Shown piece after piece: positions 44,477 to 52,146 of a stretch of 62,732 nt of DNA. The stretch covers positions 1 through 62,732 of the IMG/VR virus record IMGVR_UViG_3300005095_000122; one strand, 5' to 3'. Under the pieces are notes generated by a model. The model was not told the DNA's origin, ran no database searches, and was given only the letters and a program-made list of their open reading frames with translations. Source of the DNA: a virus. The position numbers and the translations under genes are program-made. How positions within the stretch are numbered: the stretch's first letter is position 1; each line of letters starts with the position of its first letter.

Positions 44477-45625
44477 GTGGCATACTCCCCTCCATCCTCC
44501 GAAGCCCTGGGATTTGATTTAAGCGGTCCCTTGCCAGAGGGACCGCTCTTTTTTGATTTAGCAAACCCAGGACAAGAACTAAACTTTGATCTTTCTACGA
44601 TAGTTGCGGTTGATGGTGACAATATTCTTTTCGATTGCAGAGAAGAACTGACAGGAACAGTTTTTCTTTCTTTGTTTAATTCAGTAGCTACGGAAGCCGA
44701 GAGTGATTTTGGTTTACAGTCTTATTTTGAGTTTGTAGTTAGTGAGGCTTCGACCGAGAGTGAGGTAATATTAACTCAAATTCAGCAGATAGAATTAATA
44801 CCCTCACAGACAACACCTTTCGCTTCTTTTGATGTAAGAAGACTAATTGCGCAAGGATTCATTTCTCTTGATGTAGCTGGCGAAACTCCGATAACGAAGT
44901 TCTACTCCGATCCGGTTTTGATTTACCCGCGACCGCAAGAACAAGAGCCGGAAGCTGAGTCTGAGCTAGAACAGCTTCCGCTTTGGCGGAAACCGTATCG
45001 AACTCAAGGTGGAGTCGGTCTTGTTTGGGATAAACCGGAACAAGACGACGTAAAACGAGCGATTAACTTTGAAGAGTCGGAGAAGTTAGACAAAAAAGAA
45101 GATTTAACGTTCGATAAAGCGGAAGTCGAAGATAAGCAACTAGACTTTGTTTTAGATCGACCGGACAGGTTAGATGTAAAGATTAAAGGTGCATGCGGGC
45201 AGGCTACTAGGCAAGACAAGTCAAAGTTGGTGAATTTTGACGATTTGCAGCGTTTCGAAAAACAACAGTTGCGAATAGTTTTTTCAGATTTTGATTCTGT
45301 GTTAGATACGTTTCTTTCGTTAGAAAATAAAATACCGGTTCCAGTGGACGTAGCCGATTTTGATTTACCCTGGGACAGGTTACTAGAACAAGATAAGGGT
45401 TTACTAATTCCTGCGATTGACTTGATTAGATCTGAGTCATCAAAACTAATTCCGTGGGGCAAAGTGAGCTATCCTAGACCTTGTTATTGGCTACCAAAAC
45501 TACCTGAGAATGCAACGGTAATAGACTTTCATTTTGAAGAAGCCGATAGATATGAACCACCGAAACCCAGGCTAGTAAGGAGAGGAAGTGGATTTCGCAC
45601 CATTGCCGGCACGTGTCCAGGCTAA
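44477..45625 (+). CDS. Tail structural protein (382 aa)
   Basis: GTG start. The N-terminal 40 residues are encoded across a strong terminator-like hairpin. The middle (160-270) is a highly charged, low-complexity region rich in D, K and E (DKKEDLTFDKAEVEDK). It precedes and overlaps the hub-like gene by 38 bases. No family recognised. Likely virion-associated by position. Confidence 0.55.
   Translation: MAYSPPSSEALGFDLSGPLPEGPLFFDLANPGQELNFDLSTIVAVDGDNILFDCREELTGTVFLSLFNSVATEAESDFGLQSYFEFVVSEASTESEVILTQIQQIELIPSQTTPFASFDVRRLIAQGFISLDVAGETPITKFYSDPVLIYPRPQEQEPEAESELEQLPLWRKPYRTQGGVGLVWDKPEQDDVKRAINFEESEKLDKKEDLTFDKAEVEDKQLDFVLDRPDRLDVKIKGACGQATRQDKSKLVNFDDLQRFEKQQLRIVFSDFDSVLDTFLSLENKIPVPVDVADFDLPWDRLLEQDKGLLIPAIDLIRSESSKLIPWGKVSYPRPCYWLPKLPENATVIDFHFEEADRYEPPKPRLVRRGSGFRTIAGTCPG
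44522..44554 (+). terminator. Terminator-like hairpin inside coding sequence
   Basis: A perfect 9-bp GC-rich stem (44522-44530 with 44539-44547) with an 8-base loop is followed by C and six T. It has all features of an intrinsic terminator, yet lies codons 16-26 inside the gene starting at 44477. It may lower expression of the downstream hub genes or be relieved by translating ribosomes. Confidence 0.6.
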
Positions 45626-46805
45626 ACAGAATTGCCCGTTAGCCTTAACATGGCTTGGTTTCAGCTTTGTTATATCTGAGGAGACACACGTTTGGACGTG
45701 TGAGCCTTGGCCCTATGGGACCGGACCGGTTCACGGACAAATTTATGATAGGCGGACGGTCCCAGGATCACAAGAGTTGGGCGACGTTTATTATTCGGAG
45801 GTTTCAGCAATGCTTTTCCGAGTGAGTGATAATTTAACAATTCCCGTCAAAAGTATAAGTTTCTCGATCGATTGTGACTCATGGACTTGGGCTTTTAGTG
45901 CAGAAGTGCTAGGGAAAGAAGCACTTGAAGCGGTTAAACCTCTAACCGATCCTGTGGAAGTGGAAGCAGTAATAAACGGACATCGTTTCCGCGCAATAGT
46001 GGAGAAATGGAATGATCAATATTCGTTTAATCAGAAGACCTATACCATCAAGGGACGCTCTCCTTGTGCGTTGTTAGACAAGCCGTATGTAGAACCGACA
46101 TTGTTAAACCTAACAAGTGATTCTTCGGCTAAGCAGGTGGTGGAAAACATTTTGAATCCTCAGGGTTATTCGTTAGATTGGAATACTTCTTTGGTGCCTG
46201 ATTGGATTATTAAGGCGGAGGCCCTTTCAGTAAGAGAGACACCCATAAGGCAGGTGTTACACATCCTTTCCGCTTTAGATGTGATACTAAACGTTGACAA
46301 AGCAGATTTGGTTTTTCACGTACGGCCTCGGCACAAACACAAGTCTTGGACTTGGGCAGGACAAACTCCCGACTCAGTTCTCCAGGAGAGTTTTTGTTAT
46401 TCTCTTTCTGGTGAGTTCATTCCGGGGAGGGACATAGATTGTGTTTATGTACAGGGCGATTCGGCCGGGGCAGTGGGTGCAAAAGTAATTATCTCGGGCG
46501 AGGCCGGAAACAAACCTTTGCCGGAGATCACCCATCCTTTGTTGACCGACACCCAGGCATGTCTTTTTCGGGGAACTCAAGCATTATCTTATGCAAAGAT
46601 TCCCATGAGAAAGAATACACTTGTTACAGTTCTAAACCCGCCAGACACAAATCCGAATTTGTTTCTACCCGGGGACTTTATCGAGTTTTTTATAGAAGGG
46701 GTGTCCCACAAAGGTGCGGTCGCGTCCACGTCAATAACCGCAGCTTGGGACGACCGTGGGTTAAAAGTAATCCAAACTTTGGAAGTCTTTTCGATTGTGA
46801 GGTAG
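45588..46805 (+). CDS. Baseplate/tail hub-like protein
   Basis: 405 aa. A mixed beta fold with NGHRFRAIVEKWN and VVENILNPQGYSLDW, and an IRQVLHILSALDVILN helix, all reminiscent of Mu gpP/T4 gp27-type hub proteins that seat the tail tube on the tip. GTG 45588 follows AGGAGAGGAAG. The next small gene also suits a hub operon. Confidence 0.6.
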   Translation: MDFAPLPARVQAKQNCPLALTWLGFSFVISEETHVWTCEPWPYGTGPVHGQIYDRRTVPGSQELGDVYYSEVSAMLFRVSDNLTIPVKSISFSIDCDSWTWAFSAEVLGKEALEAVKPLTDPVEVEAVINGHRFRAIVEKWNDQYSFNQKTYTIKGRSPCALLDKPYVEPTLLNLTSDSSAKQVVENILNPQGYSLDWNTSLVPDWIIKAEALSVRETPIRQVLHILSALDVILNVDKADLVFHVRPRHKHKSWTWAGQTPDSVLQESFCYSLSGEFIPGRDIDCVYVQGDSAGAVGAKVIISGEAGNKPLPEITHPLLTDTQACLFRGTQALSYAKIPMRKNTLVTVLNPPDTNPNLFLPGDFIEFFIEGVSHKGAVASTSITAAWDDRGLKVIQTLEVFSIVR

Positions 46806-46809
46806 GACC

Positions 46810-47046
46810 ATGATCGTTTCGTCTTTGAAACAATTACGAGAAGCTTTGGTTGGACAGCCGGAGTATGTGGGCAATGTACTTTCGTTTGATTCGGCGACCT
46901 ACACGGCCACGGTGGAGTTGGTGGCCGGAGGTGTATTGAAGGCAAAAAGCAAGATCCAGGTATCTCCGGGACAACGGGTAAAAGTGCGGGGAAAAGAGAT
47001 CGAAACAGTGGTTTCTATTGTAGATTATGTGGAGGTACAAGTATGA
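46810..47046 (+). CDS. Small tail-tip protein, OB-like (78 aa)
   Basis: Short beta-barrel-like protein with repeated valine strands (YTATVELVAGGVLKAKSKI and RVKVRGKEIETVV), similar in outline to gpV/gp5 OB-like spike-base domains. It begins 4 bases after the hub-like gene. Function inferred from position and strand pattern only. Confidence 0.5.
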   Translation: MIVSSLKQLREALVGQPEYVGNVLSFDSATYTATVELVAGGVLKAKSKIQVSPGQRVKVRGKEIETVVSIVDYVEVQV

Positions 47047-47243
47047 TGGGATGCAGGATGACCGATTTGGTAAAGAGCAAGGCGGAGGGGACGCTCACCT
47101 CATTTTTGTTGCGTCGTGATTTTCGGCCGGCGTGTGTGCGCTACGCAGAACAGGCGCTAAAACTGGCCCGTCTGTACCAAATACGCTCTTTGGAAGAGCT
47201 TGCGTTACAGTATTTATCCCGGGCACGTGGAGACGTTGGATAA
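47043..47243 (+). CDS. Hypothetical 66-aa helical protein
   Basis: Basic helical protein starting at ATG 47043 (GGAGG 7 bases upstream), overlapping the previous stop. ATG 47046 and 47058 are alternatives. The last gene before the membrane and lysis block. No family recognised. Confidence 0.5.
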   Translation: MMGCRMTDLVKSKAEGTLTSFLLRRDFRPACVRYAEQALKLARLYQIRSLEELALQYLSRARGDVG

Positions 47244-47270
47244 AGTAAAGTATTCCGCAAGGGGGACGAA

Positions 47271-47696
47271 ATGCGCAAGGTTCTAAATTTTTTGGTGCCG
47301 TTAGTTTTGTTAGTGTGGTTTGCATTATTGGTGTTTTTGACGGTGGAAGTCTTTTCCTTTGATTCAGAGTTGGTGTCCCTAGCGGGGGAGTGGTACGCGT
47401 GGGACGGGGAGCAGGGGGTGCGAGTGGAGATCGAGCCCGTACCGCAAGAAATAATCTTTTTCTTTAAAAAGTATCAGTGCGTTCCGGTGTTGGTGGCGGG
47501 AGCCGACGTAGGAGCCTTTTTGTGTCGCGAGGCCCCGGATCGGTACCAGATTCGTGTTCAAAACAAGGTGGTTGATGTGTGTGTTTTGGGACCTGAAACA
47601 AGGTTCACGATCGAGAACGATCGCATTGGAGAGTTGGAGGTCGATCTAGGGCCGGCAACGGTGGAATGTACACGGTGGCGGCTTTTTCGGCGGTAA
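47271..47696 (+). CDS. Membrane-anchored 141-aa protein
   Basis: An N-terminal hydrophobic span (residues 6-28, LNFLVPLVLLVWFALLVFL) is followed by an extracytoplasmic beta-rich domain with three cysteines. It has no lipobox. It may be a signal-anchor protein at the host membrane, for example a spanin-like or exclusion protein, but no diagnostic feature is present. A strong promoter follows the stop. Confidence 0.6.
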   Translation: MRKVLNFLVPLVLLVWFALLVFLTVEVFSFDSELVSLAGEWYAWDGEQGVRVEIEPVPQEIIFFFKKYQCVPVLVAGADVGAFLCREAPDRYQIRVQNKVVDVCVLGPETRFTIENDRIGELEVDLGPATVECTRWRLFRR

Positions 47697-47705
47697 AATT
47701 TCAAC

Positions 47706-47734
47706 TTGACACCGACCTAAGCCGATGATAGGAT
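47706..47734 (+). promoter_or_regulatory. Sigma70-type promoter, copy 1
   Basis: TTGACA (47706-47711) and TAGGAT (47729-47734) are separated by 17 bases. The whole 29-base unit, its spacer and several flanking bases are identical to copies at 59643 and 59916. It drives the gene at 47766 and the downstream PEP-CTERM-like gene. A CCTA...TAGG pair spans the spacer and -10 and could be an operator half-site pair. Confidence 0.85.
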
Positions 47735-47765
47735 TAGACAAGAAAATTAAAATGAGGTAGTCGAG

Positions 47766-48122
47766 ATGGTCATTCTGTTAGAGAAGACGGCTATATTTCC
47801 CACTAGGCCCTTTGATGTGTCAGTGGTGGGGCCGTATAGCATGGGGAAGAGGCAAGAGGCCAGGATCGAGTTGGTAGAGAATGAAGGGACGGTCACACTG
47901 GTCGAAGTAAGGTGGTCGCAGTGTGTGGATAAAGAAAAGGCCCTTCGATTTCTTCAAGCTTTATTTGTGAGGCTAGTGGCGCGGGTGAAGCAGGCGGAAG
48001 AAAGCCGGCAAGCCATAATAATGAAAGTATTTGTACAGCAAGCCGTGGAACGGTATTTTGAAAGCGGTTTAGAAGAGGTGGTCATAACCTTAGACGAATG
48101 TCCAGTGGTGGAGGTTCTTTAG
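47766..48122 (+). CDS. Hypothetical 118-aa probable early protein
   Basis: An alpha/beta protein with strands TVTLVEVRW and EEVVITLDECPVVEVL and a central helix. No family recognised. It is directly behind promoter copy 1 and shares the leader GAGGTAGTCGAGATG with the gene behind promoter copy 3 (59972), suggesting coregulation as early genes. Confidence 0.6.
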   Translation: MVILLEKTAIFPTRPFDVSVVGPYSMGKRQEARIELVENEGTVTLVEVRWSQCVDKEKALRFLQALFVRLVARVKQAEESRQAIIMKVFVQQAVERYFESGLEEVVITLDECPVVEVL

Positions 48123-48206
48123 GTGTTTCCGTTACCGGCAACAGTTTTATTGGTGATTTCGGCAATAATAGCACTAATTTTACTCATAGGGAGGACGAGA
48201 AAATGA
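48123..48206 (+). CDS. 27-aa hydrophobic peptide with PEP-CTERM-like signature
   Basis: A GTG codon immediately after the previous stop, 8 bases downstream of GGAGG (48110-48114), opens a 27-codon frame whose stop overlaps the next start (ATGA). The peptide is PLPAT, then about 16 hydrophobic residues, then GRTRK. That is the PEP-CTERM layout (Pro motif, transmembrane helix, basic cluster) without a protein body. It might be a coupling leader, a small membrane peptide or an exosortase decoy; the last is speculation. Confidence 0.55.
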   Translation: MFPLPATVLLVISAIIALILLIGRTRK

Positions 48207-48883
48207 GGGCAGCGACATTTGGAGGATTTGTAAAGTTTTCGGTGATTTGGGCAGTTTTTATGTTGTTGATATTTGGTGCGTTTGTTTCTTTGGCGCGAGC
48301 CGACGTAATTGATTTTGAAGGATTGGGTGTTGAGGGAGACACGTTGCACTCCGTTAGTGGAGTAAGTTTTGAGAACGCCATCTTGGCGACCGAACTAAGT
48401 GGCAGAATCTATGCATTTTTTTATGGTATTTCTACCAGAGGATGGGATGATGCGGTGGTGGATGGGACCGTACCAGTTGGAGGGACCATGCTAACGGATA
48501 AATGGGGGGATCACACTCCCTATCCTTTCTTAATAGGCAAACAAGTAAGCTGGACTTATGAGAAGCCGGTTACAAGCACATCGTTCTATTTAATTGATGT
48601 GGACGCACATGAGCGGTATGTGGTCGAGGCGATAACCGTGTCAGGTGAGGTGCTCGAAAAGGTAATAGCAGATGGAGACCCAGGAACCGGAGATGGTAAG
48701 GCGGTAAAGATGGAGTTTATCTCTTCGATGGACCCAATTAAGTCGGTCAAAATAACACCGCCTTCTTGGAGTGGCTGGGCGGTAGATCACATAGAGTTTG
48801 AGCCCGTACCGGCTCCAGCCACGGTGGTTTTGATGTTGGCGGGAGTGGTGGCCGTGACGGCTTACCGAAAGGTGTCGCGATAG
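48203..48883 (+). CDS. Exported PEP-CTERM-like protein
   Basis: 226 aa. N-terminal signal peptide (hydrophobic 12-30, likely cut after ARA near 33). A beta-rich extracellular domain follows, beginning VIDFEGLG, a start common among PEP-CTERM proteins. The C-terminus has VPAPAT (202-207), a hydrophobic helix and a basic RKVSR end, matching the PEP-CTERM sorting signal with VPAP in place of VPEP. Exosortase in the host would process it. ATG 48203 has GGAGGAC upstream; longer in-frame starts lack ribosome sites. Followed by a terminator. Confidence 0.75.
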   Translation: MRAATFGGFVKFSVIWAVFMLLIFGAFVSLARADVIDFEGLGVEGDTLHSVSGVSFENAILATELSGRIYAFFYGISTRGWDDAVVDGTVPVGGTMLTDKWGDHTPYPFLIGKQVSWTYEKPVTSTSFYLIDVDAHERYVVEAITVSGEVLEKVIADGDPGTGDGKAVKMEFISSMDPIKSVKITPPSWSGWAVDHIEFEPVPAPATVVLMLAGVVAVTAYRKVSR

Positions 48884-48889
48884 GCACAG

Positions 48890-48918
48890 GCAGGTGGGGA
48901 AATCCCCACCTGCTTTTT
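48890..48918 (+). terminator. Intrinsic terminator after PEP-CTERM-like gene
   Basis: A perfect 10-bp GC-rich stem (48890-48899 with 48904-48913), AAAT loop and a TTTTT run follow the stop codon by 6 bases. It isolates the PEP-CTERM-like unit from the lysin gene. Confidence 0.9.
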
Positions 48919-48937
48919 GTTTAAAAGTGGAGGAATT

Positions 48938-50011
48938 ATGGTCGAAGAACTAACACCGTTAGTGGTTCAAGGCTTGGAAGGTAATCGTTTTTTATTAAAG
49001 GAACCTTTTCGTCTTTTAACCAGTTTCCACCAACACCAAGTGATAACAATAAAGCCAGGATTGGTGACAGATTTTGCTTCGGTGCCCAGGATATTTTGGA
49101 ACCTATTCCCACCACATACTTATGAAGTTCGAGGTCCGGCTTTAGTTCACGATGCCCTTTATCAGTTTAATGTTGTCCCGCGCAAAACAGCAGACAAGTT
49201 GTTTTATAAACACCTGCGGTCACGAGGTACATCTAAGCTAAAAGCTTGGGCAATGTACCAAGCAGTTAGACTTGGCGGAAAGAAAGCATATGAAACTTAT
49301 ACGCGCCGGCTTCGGGCAGGACTTCCGCCTTTACCTTATTATAAAGACAAGACGCCGTTAGTGAAGTTGGAATTGCTGCAGTTTATGTCTTTAGATGATT
49401 TGGTTTCTGGAGGACGTATGGAAGGCTCAAAAGAGCAGTTTTTACAGTTTCTAGTGCAAACAGAGGGCGCTTATGCGGAGGATGTAGGCGGTCGCACGGT
49501 GATAGGAATTGCCGAACGGCATCATCCCGAGGTGGTGGCCAAGATCGAAACACTAGCACAAGAGGCAGGTAAGAAATTAGCGGATTTTGCGGTGGACATT
49601 TGGTATTACCTTCAAGGACGGTATAAGCGAGAAGTAAGTGCGCAGCTACGAGAAGCAGCGAAAATAATACGGAAATTTTATTTCGATCTTTTTCAGGAGC
49701 TCCCGCTCCCCGAGCAGGTGCTTTTCGTGTACTGGGACGCGATAGTAAATCAGGGCCTTAAAACCGCAAACCGACTGCTTCAAAGATCTCTCCAGCAGCT
49801 TGGCGAGCCAATCATTGCCGATGGAATAGTCGGCCCAAAAACACTCGCAGCAATCAACTCAAGTGGAAATCATCCCCACTTATTTGAAATTTATCTCTTA
49901 CAACGTGCTTACCAGTATGCACAAACCCGTTTGCAAGAGCTCTATCTAAGAGGCTGGATCAAACGTTTGATAGATTTACAACGTTATATAATAAACACTT
50001 TGGAGGTTTAG
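48938..50011 (+). CDS. DUF1353 - GH108 lysin fusion
   Basis: 357 aa. Residues 1-130 match DUF1353, a phage family of unknown role (VTDFASVPRIFW, ALVHDALY). Residues 161-357 match a glycoside hydrolase family 108 muramidase with a C-terminal peptidoglycan-binding segment: TEGAY with catalytic E176, EDVGGRTVIGIAERHHPE, VNQG, and DGIVGPKT. The enzyme cleaves peptidoglycan glycan strands for lysis. No signal peptide is visible, so a holin or another release path is needed. ATG 48938 follows GGAGG by 4 bases. Confidence 0.82.
   Translation: MVEELTPLVVQGLEGNRFLLKEPFRLLTSFHQHQVITIKPGLVTDFASVPRIFWNLFPPHTYEVRGPALVHDALYQFNVVPRKTADKLFYKHLRSRGTSKLKAWAMYQAVRLGGKKAYETYTRRLRAGLPPLPYYKDKTPLVKLELLQFMSLDDLVSGGRMEGSKEQFLQFLVQTEGAYAEDVGGRTVIGIAERHHPEVVAKIETLAQEAGKKLADFAVDIWYYLQGRYKREVSAQLREAAKIIRKFYFDLFQELPLPEQVLFVYWDAIVNQGLKTANRLLQRSLQQLGEPIIADGIVGPKTLAAINSSGNHPHLFEIYLLQRAYQYAQTRLQELYLRGWIKRLIDLQRYIINTLEV
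49418..50011 (+). CDS. Internal start producing free GH108 muramidase
   Basis: Within the DUF1353-lysin gene, ATG 49418 (residue M161) lies exactly at the start of the muramidase domain. It is preceded by GGAGG (49409-49413) with a 4-base spacer, the same geometry as the upstream start. This nested in-frame gene would yield a 197-aa muramidase without DUF1353, a normal length for a GH108 endolysin. Inferred from sequence geometry only. Confidence 0.6.
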   Translation: MEGSKEQFLQFLVQTEGAYAEDVGGRTVIGIAERHHPEVVAKIETLAQEAGKKLADFAVDIWYYLQGRYKREVSAQLREAAKIIRKFYFDLFQELPLPEQVLFVYWDAIVNQGLKTANRLLQRSLQQLGEPIIADGIVGPKTLAAINSSGNHPHLFEIYLLQRAYQYAQTRLQELYLRGWIKRLIDLQRYIINTLEV

Positions 50012-50013
50012 TC

Positions 50014-50331
50014 GTGAAGCATTTTGTAGTTTATACCATTCGAGGTACCTTTTTTGGCAAGGTGAAGACAACTTCTCCACTAACGTTGGAGGAACCGCTG
50101 TTACTGGTAGCAGAACCCACTGGGCGCTCGGTAGGTGGTGTAGGAATCATGCCCCTGCCCGTGACCGAGATTACGTTCCAGGGAGATTGTGCGTATGGTC
50201 CGGCCACCGAAGCGTTGGTGGAGTTGGTACGCAAGGCTAAGGTCGAACAGGTGGGGATCAAGCCGGCGAGTGTGCAGGACCTTTCCCGGGCAGGGAAAGT
50301 ATTTGAATTTGATCGGAGGTTGAAGGGATGA
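50014..50331 (+). CDS. Hypothetical 105-aa protein
   Basis: GTG 50014 start, 2 bases after the lysin stop. N-terminal beta strands (FVVYTIRGTFFGKV and PLLLVAEPTG) then a helix and a basic tail. It overlaps thyX by ATGA. No family recognised. Confidence 0.6.
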   Translation: MKHFVVYTIRGTFFGKVKTTSPLTLEEPLLLVAEPTGRSVGGVGIMPLPVTEITFQGDCAYGPATEALVELVRKAKVEQVGIKPASVQDLSRAGKVFEFDRRLKG

Positions 50332-51251
50332 TAACTTTGGGGAGTTATCGGTACGAGTTGGTAAGGAAAGTGACCCCAGTTTGCCATAAGTTGTTGCGAG
50401 AGGGAGCTTTTTATTTACCAGATAACTTTTTATTTTCAGCATTGGGAGCACGTGTGTGCTACGCGTCGGAGCCCATAACTCAGCTTTTGTCAGAGGATTT
50501 GCGCATAAAGGACCCGGAAAAACGTGTGGAGTTTTTGACAAGGCTGGCAAAGGTGAAGCACTATTCGGTTTTTAGCCATTCCCCAATCATTTTGGAAGAG
50601 GGAGTGTCAGAGGACGAAAAGCAGGTGCTAAGTCAGTTATTTAAAACCTTTGTTTATAACCCAAAAGGTTGGAATTATTTATGTTTGAATTTGCGGCATT
50701 TGACAGAGTTAGTTTCTCTTGAAACTTTGCATAAGTATTTGACGTTGAACCATTCTTCTTTTTTGCATCTAACAAAAGAGTTATCGGGCGATCGTCAAGT
50801 GCATTTGTTGACTTTTGAAGATCCGCTTCGGCCGTATGGTTGGTTAGTGGTCGTGGCGGAGGGCTTTTCTAGGGTATTTTCCCACCAGTTCGTGCGTCAC
50901 ACCTGGTTAAATTTTAATCAGAGATCGCATCGTTATACCGAAGTAGATGGGTATTATCTGCCCCAGTCCGTGCAATGGAGTATCACGTTTGAGCTGTTAG
51001 ACCACGTGGACGGCGTATATAACCAGCTTATTTCGGACGGAGTGCATCGGGAGGACGCGCGTTATATCACACCCCAGGCGTCCAGGACCACGGTTTTAGC
51101 GTCGGGACCTCTTCTTGCATGGCAGGATTTCTTAGAGAAGAGAAAGCATCCGAAAGCCCAGTCTGAAATAAGGGAATTTGCCCAGGTCGTTGACGAATTG
51201 ATTTTGGAATCTCCATATAAGTACAGCTATGCAGAAATGCCCGCAGTGTAA
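50328..51251 (+). CDS. thyX: Flavin-dependent thymidylate synthase ThyX
   Basis: A 307-aa ThyX that methylates dUMP to dTMP using FAD and methylenetetrahydrofolate. The ThyX signature appears as RHTWLNFNQRSHRY (R190 onward), with threonine where most have arginine in the opening RHR. Further conserved blocks are DARYITPQ and SRTTVLASG. It is longer than bacterial enzymes (about 220-250 aa) because of inserts near residues 75-130. It forms a nucleotide-synthesis group with the deaminase at 52139 and kinase at 52633. Confidence 0.92.
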   Translation: MITLGSYRYELVRKVTPVCHKLLREGAFYLPDNFLFSALGARVCYASEPITQLLSEDLRIKDPEKRVEFLTRLAKVKHYSVFSHSPIILEEGVSEDEKQVLSQLFKTFVYNPKGWNYLCLNLRHLTELVSLETLHKYLTLNHSSFLHLTKELSGDRQVHLLTFEDPLRPYGWLVVVAEGFSRVFSHQFVRHTWLNFNQRSHRYTEVDGYYLPQSVQWSITFELLDHVDGVYNQLISDGVHREDARYITPQASRTTVLASGPLLAWQDFLEKRKHPKAQSEIREFAQVVDELILESPYKYSYAEMPAV

Positions 51252-51660
51252 CAAAATTGATTTTGTGTCGGAAAAAGGCCTTTGTTTAGATTGCGAGGCA
51301 CGGTTGGAAGTAGAGTCCAAGTACCATACCGAGTCTTGGGAGGGATTTATGCGAGCAGTGGATCAATTTTTGGAGGAAGAGGCACAGGTCGAGCAGGAGT
51401 CGGCCGGGGGCAAAAGCTCTCGCGTCCAGAGGTGTCGCCGATGTGGTCGAGAAAAGTACATAAAGGCTCGGGGTTTGTGTACGGCGTGTTGGATTGCAGA
51501 GCGCCGCAAGGAGCCTTCTTTACGACTTTATTTGGATTTTAGCAATTATCCCGAGCTTTATGAGAAGCTAGAGAAGCAAGCCAGGAAGGATTTTCGTCCA
51601 GTGGAGCTGGAAATCTTATACTTACTCAAAACCGTTTTGGAGGAAACAAATGAAAAGTGA
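51229..51660 (+). CDS. Zinc-ribbon - ribbon-helix-helix regulator
   Basis: 143 aa. Two zinc modules are visible: CPQC...CLDC (residues 4-22) and CRRCG...CTAC (about 68-87). The C-terminus (about 98-140) reads LRLYLDFSNYPELYEKLEK followed by two helices, the layout of an Arc/MetJ-type ribbon-helix-helix domain. It is probably a DNA-binding transcription regulator. It overlaps thyX by 23 bases and has a weak ribosome site, so it is likely translated by coupling. Confidence 0.65.
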   Translation: MQKCPQCNKIDFVSEKGLCLDCEARLEVESKYHTESWEGFMRAVDQFLEEEAQVEQESAGGKSSRVQRCRRCGREKYIKARGLCTACWIAERRKEPSLRLYLDFSNYPELYEKLEKQARKDFRPVELEILYLLKTVLEETNEK

Positions 51661-51928
51661 AGTGCCCAGTTTTGAGCCGGTAGTGCGTCGGTACGCAGAT
51701 GTTTATTTGCGTCGTCTATCCATCGAACATCATTTGCAAGAGTTGGCAGAGAAGCTGCGCAAGCATTTATCGGAAGACCGGAATCCGTTCGAGCAACCGG
51801 ATTTTGTTAAAGAATTGGCGGATTTAGGCATTCTTTTGGAGATGCACGCGTACCATGATCCAGATTTTCGCGAAAGTATTCGGTTAAGACGTTATCGGTT
51901 TCTGGAGAAGGTCGAGCGGGGGAGGTAG
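51650..51928 (+). CDS. Hypothetical 92-aa helical protein
   Basis: Charged, all-helical protein (many R, E, L), overlapping the regulator gene by 11 bases. No recognised family. Located in the nucleotide-metabolism operon. Confidence 0.55.
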   Translation: MKSEVPSFEPVVRRYADVYLRRLSIEHHLQELAEKLRKHLSEDRNPFEQPDFVKELADLGILLEMHAYHDPDFRESIRLRRYRFLEKVERGR

Positions 51929-51930
51929 GA

Positions 51931-52146
51931 ATGTACAGATGCCCAGAGTGTGCTGGCGCAGCACGGCAACTGGATACTATGTGGCACAAATATTTAAACG
52001 TTTTGTATAGGTATCGAGAATGCCAGGAGTGTGGGCACCGGTTTTTGACGTGGGAGCTACCGATAAGAATAAACAAGCGTCATCGCAAGGAGTTTAAGCA
52101 GGAACTGGAAAAGTTTTTACGAGAAATGGGAGACAAATATGGCTAG
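51931..52146 (+). CDS. NrdR-type zinc-ribbon protein
   Basis: 71 aa. CPEC (4-7) and CQECGHRF (31-38) with RYREC before the second pair and TWE after it match the zinc ribbon of NrdR (RRRECxxCxxRFTTYE). The ATP-cone that follows in NrdR is absent and is replaced by a basic helix. It may bind DNA near nucleotide genes or be related to Ogr/Com zinc-finger activators. ATG 51931 follows GGAGGTAGGA. Confidence 0.65.
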   Translation: MYRCPECAGAARQLDTMWHKYLNVLYRYRECQECGHRFLTWELPIRINKRHRKEFKQELEKFLREMGDKYG

